Positions 10,408 through 20,097 of a DNA stretch of 64,000 nt are shown here, in pieces. Location of the stretch: NCBI GenBank assembly GCA_910589415.1, contig OU342639.1, forward strand, positions 11,540,268 to 11,604,267. The letters are read 5' to 3'. The position numbers and the translations under genes are program-made. The notes below the pieces were generated by a model. That model was not told the origin of the DNA and did not search any database. It worked only from the letters and a program-made list of their open reading frames with translations. Each line of letters begins with the position of its first letter. The stretch's first letter is position 1. Source of the DNA: Malachius bipustulatus. Lineage: Eukaryota; Arthropoda; Insecta; Coleoptera; Melyridae.

Positions 10408-13400
10408 TGTAATGGTTCAAAGGGGGAGAGCCTGTAAATTGGTTTTGAATTTTTTTTAACAGAGAAATAGATAAACGGACCAACCGGTCAGTCAATAATA
10501 AAACGAGGGTTTAAATAATTTAAAGGTAACTCAAATATTCTCTGTCCTACATTAGCAACAATGTTGCATGCCTGTTAAGTGTACATGGGGGAGATAAGGC
10601 CCGACTAAGGACTCCAGACTGGAGACGAGCCATTAACACCGACGGGGCGGTAAGGGAGGAAAGAATGCACATTAACCACGGCTGGGAAGAAAAACAAAAT
10701 CCAAGTCCCACGCCCGAGCTGGGGTTGTCATGAAGCAGTAGACCAGGTAAATTAGACATCGGACGGCGGAGTTTTACCAAGAAAAGGGTTTAGCTGAGTA
10801 ATTGTAGGAACCGCCGATAAATAGCAGCGAATCGCGGGCACCGGGATACTCCGTGGTAGACTCTGTTCGCGAGCACCTTCACGTCAGTCGTCGTCCCGTT
10901 TTATTTTATTTTATTTTCCATTATTTAATTTCTCGACTTAGAAGAATTTCTAGGACGATACTCCGTGGTAGACTCTGTTCGCGAGCACCTTCACGTCAGT
11001 CGTCGTCCCGTTTTATTTTATTTTATTTTCCATTATTTAATTTCTCGACTTAGAAGAATTTCTAGGACAATACTCCGTGGTAGACTCTGTTCGCGAGCAC
11101 CTTCACGCCAGTCGTCGTCCCGTTTTATTTTATTTTATTTTTCACTATTTTTTCGACTTAGAAGAATTTTCACTATTTTTTTGACTTAGAAGAATTTCTA
11201 AATAAGAACGACATAAGAGACTACCTGTTAGACTTTTGTCACAAGCACGTTCGCGCCCGGTAGGTGTTTTCCCATTTATTTTATTTCAATTTCCCATTTA
11301 TTTTATTTCAATTTTCCCTATTTAAAAAGTAAGAAAAGACTAGGCATATTTTCGTCGAACAAGTGTAGACTTTGACAGTTAGGGATCAGAAGGATTGAGA
11401 GAGAACAGGTTTGCCGGCAGCCCATTACTGGGAGTACGCTTACCTGGCAATTGCATATTGTTCTGGCAGCCCATGATTGGGAGTACGCTCAATTTGTAAT
11501 TGTCTTTTTCTTTCCTGATACACTACTTTTTGGTCGATTGTAGTCGCGGCAGCCCATGACTGGGAGTACCTTCTATAATCGAGCAAAGTGTAGATTTTCC
11601 AATAAAATACCCAAATTTATTAAATCAATATTTTGACAGTTAGGGATCAGACGGATCGAGAGAGAACAGGTTTGCCGGCAGCCCATTATTGGGAGTACGC
11701 TTACCTGGCAATTGCGGATTGTTCTGGCAGCCCATTATTGGGAGTACGCTCAATCTGTAATTGTCTCTTTCTTTCCTTACACTACTACCTTTTGGTCGAT
11801 TTTAGTCGCGGCAGCCCATTACTGGGAGTACCTTCTATAATCGAACAAAGTGTAGACTAACAAGTCCGTCATTCGTAACTTTGCATCATTTATTAAAAAT
11901 AATAAATCCCCTTTGAGTTCTCGCCATTTGTTTCACGAGTGTAAATCCATTATTCGTTTAAAAGGTAAATCTTTTATCAAGCATGTGCCCCGGTTCGGCA
12001 CTTCAGGTTCAACCACCCCGAGTGCCAGATGTCATCTCCCATACGTTAGATTATTCTTCTTCGACCTAGTTGCAAATTTCCGTATGTTCAGTGGCGTACC
12101 AAATCACTCCCTGCTCGCCTTTGTATCGATGGGTCCGATTTTCCCACGACGACTTTTCTCTGGGGGCGGAAGCTCGAATTTCTGGTTTATTTGTGAGTTG
12201 TCCCGTTCCTGTCAACCCGAAAATTTAACACCTTGATTCTCTCCCCGTTGTTGGTTGTAGCCCTTCCCCACAAACCCAAATACCTCTGGGATCTTTTTTG
12301 TCACATGCGAGGCTGCAGAGCGCCTTGAGATTGTGAAAGGAAAGACCCATCGAGCTCATCGGTCATCTGGTAGCACACCTGAACCATGCGGCTGCTGTTG
12401 GGAGCGCTGAGATTGGCAGGAAGTCTATCATTGACTAGTAATCCTTTCCCCGCACTACCGAATGCTTCTGGAATCTTTTTTGTCACATGCGAGGCTGCAG
12501 AGCGCCTTGAGATTGTGGAAAGAAAGATCCATCGAGCGCATTGGTCATCTGGTAGCACCCCTGAACCATGCGGCTGCTGTTGGGAGCGCTGAGATTGGCA
12601 GGAAGTCTATCAGTGACTAACCTCCTTTTCCCTACACTACCGAATACTTCTGGGATCCTTTTTTTCACATGCGAGGCTGCAGAGCGCCTTGAGATTGTGG
12701 AAAGGAACCCATGGAGTTCTTAGGTCACCTGGTAACTTTCTCGAACCATGCGGTTGCCGCTGAGCGCACTGAGATTGGCGAGAGAGTTATCACTACCTGG
12801 TAGTTATTCCCCTAAACAAAAATCCGTCCCTCATAAGAACCTTGGATCGCTATTAAACATTTCTAAAAGACTTGATTTTCGCCCTTAGGTCTTATTTAAT
12901 AATCTGAGTAATCAAACCCAGGAAATTCTCTTCAGCCCTACAAGAACGAGTTCTACCCGAAATCTCCCTGTTATTTAAATCTCTTGCTTATAAACTCGAA
13001 CCCACTCTGAGAGTTTTATTTATATTAGTAATAGTTATCCGTTCATTTGGTTGTGGTAAATTATGATAAGGTAATGAATTAGAATTCCCGAAATCCAATC
13101 GACTATTTTCCGCAAGGTTTTACCCAATATTATAATAATACGCAATTTCGCAATTTATCTTGCCACCCTGAACTAAAACTATAACTTGAGGAAGATTGTC
13201 TTCATAATATTAATTTTTAACTTCGACTGTGTATTTATAAATTCAGCCGCGCGCCCCTGCACCCTCTTCCATTTCGCATCCCGCCGCCTGACGCCTGTGG
13301 ACTCCTTCAGTAAACAGGTGCGGTTGGCGATACCGTTATTCCCGTCACAAAACACCCCTACAGACAGAGAGGGCACGTTCCTGACCTACTAGGGGATATC

Positions 13401-14234
13401 GCATCACTCAGTCGACCTTGCCGTCGCAGACTGGCTTAAAGCTGATTTCAGTGCACTGGTGTTAAATAACTCACAGGAGTGTGTTCCTCTAAGGAAGAAC
13501 CACTTCGGACGAGATCATGTTCGTCTACCTGAAGGAAATCTTACGGGATTTTCCAATGGCAGATAACCTAGGACTGGCGAGGGAATAGCGTTGCCCCACA
13601 GTATCCATCGACGGTTACTTCCGCTGGTTTACGATTACATGACGTCGTTCGTTTGACCAATCACAACAATTTCTAAATTAGCTGGATTAGCTTGAGGCGA
13701 AAGTTTGCGACTGATTATCCTGGATCAAGGATCCACTCCCCGCTAAATAAATTGAGTGGATCTTTTTCCTAGGACATAGCCGAATTTTACCGGTTGGATC
13801 GCTGGCATTATGAATGATAGTTTGTTCAATGCACATTAGCATTTCGTTAGATTCAATCGGGCTTACTCTGCGTGAACCAGTTCAAGCTTCCAAATGAGCT
13901 AACTTGCGTTCACTGGGGTAAGCGGGACAGGGGTGCTCTAAGCCAAGCCAAGTGTGCTGCTTAGAGTGGGTAATTTTAAAATGCGGGAAAAATGTCAGCA
14001 TCCGGCGTTGTCACGTTAGAATAGCCCTTCTATACTCCTCACACTTTGAACGTTCTTGAGTTACTCATCTCTTTAATTCACCTACACAATGTTGTCGGGT
14101 CCCGACCTATTCTAGAAGATCAGAGGCCAATTTTCTAGTTTGAATTTATTAAAAAAGGTAGTTCGAATCCCCCTAGTGGTCGAGAGGTCTATTTTCTCGA
14201 TTCTTGAAGGGGGTGGACCTCCCGAACTCTTACA
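10408..14234 (+). repeat. 5' LTR (3827 bp) with internal repeat modules
   Basis: The LTR is unusually long for an insect element. Three modules are visible. First, a 112-bp unit starting ATACTCCGTGGTAGACTC is repeated three times from about 10846 to 11190. Second, two copies of a roughly 260-bp block (11370 and 11632) each carry three small hairpins CCCA-N4-TGGG. Third, a roughly 182-bp unit with CATGCGAGGCTGCAGAGC is repeated three times between about 12250 and 12790. Short ORFs inside it recur identically in the 3' LTR but show no domain. The LTR should supply promoter and poly(A) functions; I could not place the transcription start. Confidence 0.9.
11370..11850 (+). repeat. Six CCCA-N4-TGGG hairpins in the LTR
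   Basis: GCAGCCCA, four bases, TGGGAGTAC occurs at about 11418, 11466, 11550, 11679, 11728 and 11811. The stem bases CCCA/TGGG never change, while the loop varies as TTAC, TGAT, TGAC or TTAT. Invariant stems with variable loops suggest a structured RNA motif or a palindromic protein site. The whole set is duplicated in the 3' LTR at positions 9690 higher. Confidence 0.7.
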
Positions 14235-14235
14235 G

Positions 14236-14253
14236 TGGTGCCGTGACCAGGAT
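14236..14253 (+). other. Primer-binding site of the LTR element
   Basis: One base after the 5' LTR comes TGGTGCCGTGACCAGGAT. It starts with TGG, the complement of the tRNA CCA end, at the usual place for minus-strand priming. The matching tRNA was not identified. Confidence 0.7.
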
Positions 14254-14540
14254 AAAAGTCATTAAAGGGAGGATTTATAGAAGGGAGGCTGATTGCGTTG
14301 GGAGCACCTTAGAGGAGTATCCCGAACCAATATTACTTGTCGCATTGAGCCCCGTTGGGTGCTCGGCAAACAATAAATCGTGAAAGAAAAATATATATTT
14401 GTCCTTTTTTTTTTGTTAAAGGTTAAACCGTCCGATTAACTGCCACTCTAGGCTAGTCTTTATAGGCTAACCTCCCGCGAATAGTTGCACAACCCTCCGC
14501 TCGTGAAAGTGTCCTCGAATCATACAACTGCAGAACTGGG
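14254..14540 (+). other. Untranslated leader of the LTR element
   Basis: This region of about 290 bases between the primer-binding site and the gag ATG includes a T-rich run near 14405. It is where a packaging signal would be expected; none was recognised. Confidence 0.4.
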
Positions 14541-15587
14541 ATGGAAGGAGCAACAAGTAATAGCATTGTCGGCGCAGCACCGAGGAAGAAAGTGAAGGCA
14601 CAGCCCGCCAAACGAAAGCCACGGTTGGACAGACTAAGACGCCCGGGAATGAAGCCCTCGAAAATGAGTCGCCCAAACTGGTTCAAGGCCTGGGAGCAAG
14701 AGGAGGCAACGTCACGTCTAGAGAGAGACAAGAAACTGATCGCTACGATTAAGGAGTTACTGCCATCGACAGGCCCCTCACCAACGAAGCCGGTGGACCT
14801 ACCAGACCCCTCTCTGGGCGACGATTCTCCACGGAGTATTTTGGGAGACCCGTCTGGCTGTTCAAACCCCCAACCAAATTTGGAGTCGTGGTCCCTGACT
14901 AGAGCCCTGCAACAAATTGCCGAGAATTCGGGGGCTTGGGGTGCCCGACCACAATTTCGAGGAGACGAGAGAAAAAATCCAGTAAGGTTCCTGTCAGAGC
15001 TAAGGGCTTACCTTTCGGGCCGGCTTATCCCTGAGAAGAAACAGTTGGAAGCCGCATTACTTTGCCTTAAGGGGCCAGCCCGAAGTTGGACAGAAATTCA
15101 CAAAACATCTTGGTTGGATTTTGAAGACTTCCAACAGTCCTTTTTGAAGACCTTTTGGTCGGAAAGCAAACAAATCGAGGTCCGGAGACGCATCGGCGCC
15201 GATCGATTTGATGAAAAGTCAGGACACACGATGCTAGATCATTTTGCCTACTATGTAGAACAAGCGGCGCTACTGACAAGGAAACTGCCCGAGGAACTGT
15301 TGGTAACAGAAATTATGGGCCATTTCCCAAAACATATCCAGGCCCTTTGGGCGCTGACTGGGTCCAACGATTTGGTCAGTGCATCCGAGTTCCTCATAGC
15401 ACAGGAGCCGTTCCTCTCAACTAAACCCTTAACCAACCCCGCTAGGGGCAACATTGCCACGGACTCAGGGGATGCCCGGTGCATGGCCCACTCAGGGGAG
15501 CAACCAGGGTCGTCTCGCAAGAGGCCCCGACCACAATACCAGACCGGGCAGTCGGGAAACGCCCCAAGGCTGAACAACGGGGCCTGA
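14541..15587 (+). CDS. gag: Gag polyprotein of the Ty3/gypsy element
   Basis: The 348-residue frame starts at an ATG. The N-terminal ~60 residues are strongly basic (PRKKVKAQPAKRKPR). Residues ~130-290 resemble the retrotransposon capsid domain (Retrotrans_gag), with the family-typical stretch ALLCLKGPARSW followed by a helix-rich region ending near LIAQEPF. The C-terminus is basic but has no CCHC zinc knuckle, the usual nucleocapsid motif, so genome binding may rely on the basic ends or on the G-patch downstream. Pol overlaps in the -1 frame and a slippery heptamer lies 25 bases before the stop. Gag should form the cytoplasmic particle in which reverse transcription happens. The frame is intact. 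Confidence 0.85.
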   Translation: MEGATSNSIVGAAPRKKVKAQPAKRKPRLDRLRRPGMKPSKMSRPNWFKAWEQEEATSRLERDKKLIATIKELLPSTGPSPTKPVDLPDPSLGDDSPRSILGDPSGCSNPQPNLESWSLTRALQQIAENSGAWGARPQFRGDERKNPVRFLSELRAYLSGRLIPEKKQLEAALLCLKGPARSWTEIHKTSWLDFEDFQQSFLKTFWSESKQIEVRRRIGADRFDEKSGHTMLDHFAYYVEQAALLTRKLPEELLVTEIMGHFPKHIQALWALTGSNDLVSASEFLIAQEPFLSTKPLTNPARGNIATDSGDARCMAHSGEQPGSSRKRPRPQYQTGQSGNAPRLNNGA

Positions 15588-15595
15588 GTTCAGTC
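15554..15595 (+). promoter_or_regulatory. -1 ribosomal frameshift signal between gag and pol
   Basis: GGGAAAC (15554-15560) is a canonical slippery heptamer and is correctly phased as G GGA AAC in the gag frame. After a 7-base spacer comes an 8-bp stem with one G-T wobble: GGCTGAAC (15568-15575) with GTTCAGTC (15588-15595). Its loop holds GGGGC (15579-15583), complementary to GCCCC (15561-15565), so the two pairings interleave as a possible pseudoknot. Pol is in the -1 frame relative to gag, as required. The same heptamer is used by some betaretroviruses at gag-pro (established knowledge). Efficiency is untested. Confidence 0.75.
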
Positions 15596-18500
15596 TTAAA
15601 CCCCAAAAAGGCCCTTGTCCCATCGGCGGTGGAAATCAACACACTGGCAGCACGGCTCCCACGAGGCCACCTTCGCGAAGGGCCCTCTTTACCGGTGCCG
15701 CACTCCGTCGTTTATACCTCAGGGGAACGCATCATGCGGCTGTTGGGTTGGCGACCCGGCGTTCCCCTAGGTAAGAAAGGACAAGGCATTCTGAACCCTC
15801 TGTTGGTCCAGAAACCAGGTACCCCGTTACCACCTACAATTGTACGCCGGGGGGGTGTAAAGTTGGACCACCCAACGGTGAAAATTTTATCATTATACAA
15901 CCTTAGTGGAATACCCAACGAGGGAGACGGGGCCACCTTGCCTACTTTCAACGTCTCTATCAACGGAAATGAATACCCAGCCCTGATCGATTCCGGGAGC
16001 GAAGTTAGCTGCATCTCCGAAGAAACTCACGCACAACTCCAGAACTCCGGGGCTACCATTCCCACCTTGCCGTTGGTTTCTGTCACCCTTCGAGGAGCCC
16101 TCGGACAGAAAAGTAGCCGAGTAACTTCGCAGGTATATCTGCCCATGGAGATACAGGGGGTGAATTTGCATCACCCCTGCCTGGTGATTAAGAAATTGAT
16201 CTACCCTATTATTTTGGGAGCGGACTGGTTGATTGAGACAGCCGCTCAGCTGGACCTCGGCGCATTTTCTATTCGTTGCATAATCGAAGGAGACGAACAC
16301 ATATTTAGACTCCGCAGAAGCCGGTTTAAGGCGGATCGCGAGCTGGCGGATTGCAGCGCACTGTGTCAGGATACCGAACCACGCTCGAACCCGGTGCGAC
16401 ATCCCTCACTTACGAGTCCAAATTTGGAATCCCCGGAAACATTAAGAAACAAAGCTAAGGAATGCCCAGTGAGCGAGGCCCTCCAACAGAGCTTACACAA
16501 CATGTTGGTGGAATATCACGGAATATTTAGTCAACAGCCGGGGTTAACGACCCTTTACGAGCACAAGATATCCCTAATCGACGAAACTCCGTTCTTAAAG
16601 AGACCGTATCCTATACCATTCGCTTTAAGGCCAGCCGTCGACACGACGATCGAACAGATGTTACAGCTCGGCGTGATTAAAAGGCAGGCATCACCATTCG
16701 CAAGTCCGACTACTGTCGTGAAAAAGAAAGACGGTACTGTCAGGATATGTTTAGATGCTCGCACCCTCAACTCTCGGATGGTCGCGGATCACGAATCACC
16801 ACCACCGATGGACGAACTCCTCCATAAGTTCCGCTCGGCCCGATGTTTTTCTCTTATCGACTTACGGTCATCTTACCACCAGATCCCATTGGAGGAAAAC
16901 AGCAAGAAATACACAGCCTTCTTATACAACGGCCGCTCCTATACATACCAGGTTCTACCATTTGGTTTAAAGACAGCAGTGGCGTCGTTTAGTCGAGCCA
17001 TGGATTTAATCCTGGGCCCGGAAGTAAGGGAATTCGTAACAAATTATATAGACGATTTATTGGTGGCGTCAACCTCTGTTCAACAACACTTAGAACACTT
17101 ACGTATGCTATTCGAGAGATTAAAGCTGGCAGGACTAACCGTAAATTTGGAAAAAACGGAGTTCTTTAAGGAGGAAGTGAAATTCCTTGGACACTTACTA
17201 ACTACCACGGGAGTTATGGCCGACCCAGAGAAAGTCTCCGCCATTCAGAATTTCCCCAGACCACGGAAGGTCAAGGAGTTGCGGGCCTTCTTAGGAGTCT
17301 GCAACTTTTATAGGAAGTTTTGCCCCAGGTTCTCCCACGCCGCAAAGCCGTTAACCATGTTGTTAAAGAAGGGGTCCACTTGGAAGTGGGGGACAGACGA
17401 GGAGGCCGCCTTCGGAGCTTTGAAAAGACTGTTCTTGGCAACGGTAGTCCTGGTGCACCCTGACCCACACCGAAAATACATCATTCAGAGCGACAGTTCG
17501 AATATCGGTTTGGGGGCGGTGTTATACCAATTACAGCCCGACGATAGCTATGGAGTAATCGCCCTTGCCAGTCGCTGCTTAAAACCTCCCGAACTAAACT
17601 ACACGACCACCGAGAAAGAACTGCTAGCGGTAATATTCGCCTTGCAGAAGTTCAGGCTATATGTACAGGGTCAGCATGTGACTATCCAGACAGACCACCT
17701 CGCACTAAAATTTCTAAAGGGCTGCCGGCTACTAAATGATAGACTAACTCGGTGGGTTTTATTTCTGGAACAATTCGATTACACAATCGGCTGGATAAAA
17801 GGCAGGCAAAACATCCCCGCCGACACTCTCTCCCGATTTCCCGAAGGAGGTGGAGAAACAACCCACCACTCTGGCTTAACAGAGCCTATAATCGCGGCAT
17901 TTCAAACTCACATCGGGGGCGAGGTAAAAGCGTCGCTCAAGAACTTGAGCCACCTACAGCAAGTAGACCCAGCTCTTCGAGAGATTATGCAGGCAAAACA
18001 AGGGCCGAGGCAGGCTCCGCACCTACGAGTAAATAGGCTGGCTAGCCGCTACACCCTGCGGCAGGGGCTAGTCTGGTACCACCCACATCATGGCGTCTCA
18101 CCTCGCCTAGCGGTCCCGGCGGAGTTAACTAGTTCCTTGGTGCTATTTTACCATGAAAGCTTTGGGCATTTTGGGGCTCGTAAGATACTACTAGCGATTA
18201 GAAAAAATTTCTTCTGGCCAAAGATGAATAAGGACATCAAGAGAATCATCCGAAATTGTGACCTATGTCAAAAGACCAAACATTTGAGTACACCATCCGC
18301 CGGGGAGTGGCGCCCCATTATTCCGCAAGGCCCTGGAGAATTAGTAGCTGTCGACTTCTACGGCCCGCTACCCACCGGCCCGCGCGGGCTATGCTATATC
18401 TTCGTAGCCGTCGACTGTTTTTCAAAATACACACGGCTCTATCCCCTTGCTAAGGCAAATGCCAGGGCGGCCTCCAGGCGTATCATCGAAGACTACCACC

Positions 18501-19144
18501 AAATCTTACCAATCACCACTATTCTGAGTGATCACGGGAGACAATTTACGTCCCACCACTGGCGAAACAGCCTGCAGACGGCCCAGATTCAGGTTACTTA
18601 CACCTCTATACGACACCCAGCTTCGAATCCCTGCGAAAGGGTTATGAAGGAATTGGGACGTTTCTTTAGAGCATACTGCGGAGGTAACCACCGGAAGTGG
18701 GTCACCCTTCTGCCGGACATAGAGAACGTCCTGAATAATATCCCGCACCTAAGCACTGGATTTGCCGCATCAGAAATAATCGGCACAGAGTATAGCGACC
18801 CATTACAGCAGGAGCTACGCCCTTTATTACGGGGACGGCCCGATATGAACCGCACTGACATTATCCGTGCGGCCCGGCAGAATTTAAACAAGGCAGCCGG
18901 GGAACGTCGTCGGCGCCAGAAGGCAAGGGCCCCTGAGTTCCAGGTAGGCGACCGAGTCCTGCTGAGGACAAATCCTTCATCGGAGCAAGCGGCGGGAATT
19001 TACTCTAAATTCTCTCCGCTGTTTGAAGGCCCTTACGTCGTAAACCGAAAACCTCATCCCAATACCTACGAGCTTATCAGCGGTGACGACGGATCTGTGA
19101 GGGGAACATTTAACCGGGCCAACCTGAGACTCTACTATCGATAA
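15560..19144 (+). CDS. pol: Pol polyprotein (G-patch, protease, RT, RNase H, integrase)
   Basis: The frame is open from at least 15479 to the stop at 19144 and should be reached by -1 frameshifting, so no start codon is needed. Numbered from 15479, residues 82-112 match a G-patch (GERIMRLLGW, then GVPLGKKGQG). An aspartic protease follows with IDSGSEVSCI (DSG at 171-173) and a later ILGAD. Reverse transcriptase spans about 380-570 with SLIDLRSSYHQIPL and YIDD at 523-526. RNase H spans about 665-785 with IIQSDSSNIGLGA and TEKELLAV. Integrase has an HHCC finger (H892, H897, C927, C930) and a D959, D1018, E1053 triad, and ends near RTNPSSEQ with no clear chromodomain. All key residues are present. 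It copies the RNA genome and inserts the DNA. Confidence 0.95.
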   Translation, partial: RPKAEQRGLSSVLNPKKALVPSAVEINTLAARLPRGHLREGPSLPVPHSVVYTSGERIMRLLGWRPGVPLGKKGQGILNPLLVQKPGTPLPPTIVRRGGVKLDHPTVKILSLYNLSGIPNEGDGATLPTFNVSINGNEYPALIDSGSEVSCISEETHAQLQNSGATIPTLPLVSVTLRGALGQKSSRVTSQVYLPMEIQGVNLHHPCLVIKKLIYPIILGADWLIETAAQLDLGAFSIRCIIEGDEHIFRLRRSRFKADRELADCSALCQDTEPRSNPVRHPSLTSPNLESPETLRNKAKECPVSEALQQSLHNMLVEYHGIFSQQPGLTTLYEHKISLIDETPFLKRPYPIPFALRPAVDTTIEQMLQLGVIKRQASPFASPTTVVKKKDGTVRICLDARTLNSRMVADHESPPPMDELLHKFRSARCFSLIDLRSSYHQIPLEENSKKYTAFLYNGRSYTYQVLPFGLKTAVASFSRAMDLILGPEVREFVTNYIDDLLVASTSVQQHLEHLRMLFERLKLAGLTVNLEKTEFFKEEVKFLGHLLTTTGVMADPEKVSAIQNFPRPRKVKELRAFLGVCNFYRKFCPRFSHAAKPLTMLLKKGSTWKWGTDEEAAFGALKRLFLATVVLVHPDPHRKYIIQSDSSNIGLGAVLYQLQPDDSYGVIALASRCLKPPELNYTTTEKELLAVIFALQKFRLYVQGQHVTIQTDHLALKFLKGCRLLNDRLTRWVLFLEQFDYTIGWIKGRQNIPADTLSRFPEGGGETTHHSGLTEPIIAAFQTHIGGEVKASLKNLSHLQQVDPALREIMQAKQGPRQAPHLRVNRLASRYTLRQGLVWYHPHHGVSPRLAVPAELTSSLVLFYHESFGHFGARKILLAIRKNFFWPKMNKDIKRIIRNCDLCQKTKHLSTPSAGEWRPIIPQGPGELVAVDFYGPLPTGPRGLCYIFVAVDCFSKYTRLYPLAKANARAASRRIIEDYHQILPITTILSDHGRQFTSHHWRNSLQTAQIQVTYTSIRHPASNPCERVMKELGRFFRAYCGGNHRKWVTLLPDIENVLNNIPHLSTGFAASEIIGTEYSDPLQQELRPLLRGRPDMNRTDIIRAARQNLNKAAGERRRRQKARAPEFQVGDRVLLRTNPSSEQAAGIYSKFSPLFEGPYVVNRKPHPNTYELISGDDGSVRGTFNRANLRLYYR

Positions 19145-19241
19145 TCTTAAAGAGATGCACTCCTCCGTTAGATAAGCTCACATATATATATAGGAACCAC
19201 ACACTAATCTTGTTAGTTTAAAGACGTAGCTACGCGAAGAA

Positions 19242-19706
19242 ATGTGCAACTTTACGCTCGTAACTCTGGAACGCGGACAGGGGCGAGATCCTAGACCGCC
19301 GCCGCTGCAGTATCGTGGCCGAACCGTTCTCATGTTGGACCTGCCGGACTTCACTAGAACCAGTGCGCCGATCATCCACAAGGAAACCCCTAGGGAGGAC
19401 GCAGCCAGGGAAACGGCGGGGGCGGACAGCATCACGGGCTACGCTGGGGGAGTATGCCGACCTACCCCCGGAAGGAAGATCCGAGGCATGCTTGACCAGC
19501 TTTCAGAAGAAGAGGAACTCGACTATGAACCCGAGGTTGCCGAAATTGAGGAGGAGCAGGCGAGGCCCCTGATCACAGTACCGTTAAGTCACTCCAAGCG
19601 GCACTGGCGGGGCGAAGGGGAGAGACACCGCTTACGGAAAGCAAATTGGTCTCGGAGACGACAGGTAGCCTGGCGGCAGCGGAAGAAGCTATGGGTGGGT
19701 AACTAA
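19242..19706 (+). CDS. Third ORF of the LTR element, unknown function
   Basis: The 154-residue frame starts at an ATG 97 bases after the pol stop and lies before the 3' LTR. The middle is acidic (SEEEELDYEPEVAEIEEEQ). The last ~35 residues are strongly basic and rich in R, W and K (KRHWRGEGERHRLRKANW). There is no signal peptide or membrane segment, so it is not an envelope protein. No known domain was recognised. The charge pattern could suit a nucleic-acid or Gag-binding accessory protein, which is inference only. Expression would need a spliced or internally initiated RNA. It could also be a chance ORF, but its length and charge layout argue mildly against that. Confidence 0.5.
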   Translation: MCNFTLVTLERGQGRDPRPPPLQYRGRTVLMLDLPDFTRTSAPIIHKETPREDAARETAGADSITGYAGGVCRPTPGRKIRGMLDQLSEEEELDYEPEVAEIEEEQARPLITVPLSHSKRHWRGEGERHRLRKANWSRRRQVAWRQRKKLWVGN

Positions 19707-20097
19707 GTACCCAGTCGGAAGAAAATCCAAATTCGTACATTTCCTTCGCATATACTCCATTATATTAATAAATAATTCAATTCATAGTTTATATCTCATA
19801 TTTTATACTTATTATATCATGTATGTAGTAATCTAGGTAATTCAAATATATGACTAAATAAAAGATTGTTGTAAACCACTTGTGTGTCTTTTAGTAATGA
19901 TACATGGGTAATCACCAAACACCTATGACAAAAAAAAAATATAATAAAAAAAAATTTTTAAATAAATAAATAATAAATACTTAAATAAATAAACAAATAA
20001 ATAAAGCACCCAAAGGGGGGGGGGTCCTTGCGATGGGGGTGACGTTTCGCCCTTTTGACAGTACGCTGACAAGAAGTGTGAAACGTCAGGGGGCGCC
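19707..20097 (+). other. 3' untranslated part of the LTR element
   Basis: A/T-rich DNA with several AATAAA motifs and an A-rich run at 19930-20010 is followed by a G-run at about 20025-20033. Just before the 3' LTR, TGACGTTTC (20040-20048) and GAAACGTCA (20080-20088) form an inverted repeat, followed by GGGGG and CGCC up to the LTR start. A classical polypurine tract directly at the LTR edge is not clean. Either the AGGGGG at 20088-20093 or the upstream G-run may serve. Confidence 0.5.

Noticed and set aside
10547..13392. Short ORFs inside the LTRs, repeated at 20237-23082
   Set aside because: They recur only because the LTRs are duplicated. None has a domain and several derive from tandem repeats.
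15067..18891. Minus-strand and alternate-frame ORFs across gag-pol
   Set aside because: They are shadows of the real coding frames, which carry all catalytic motifs.
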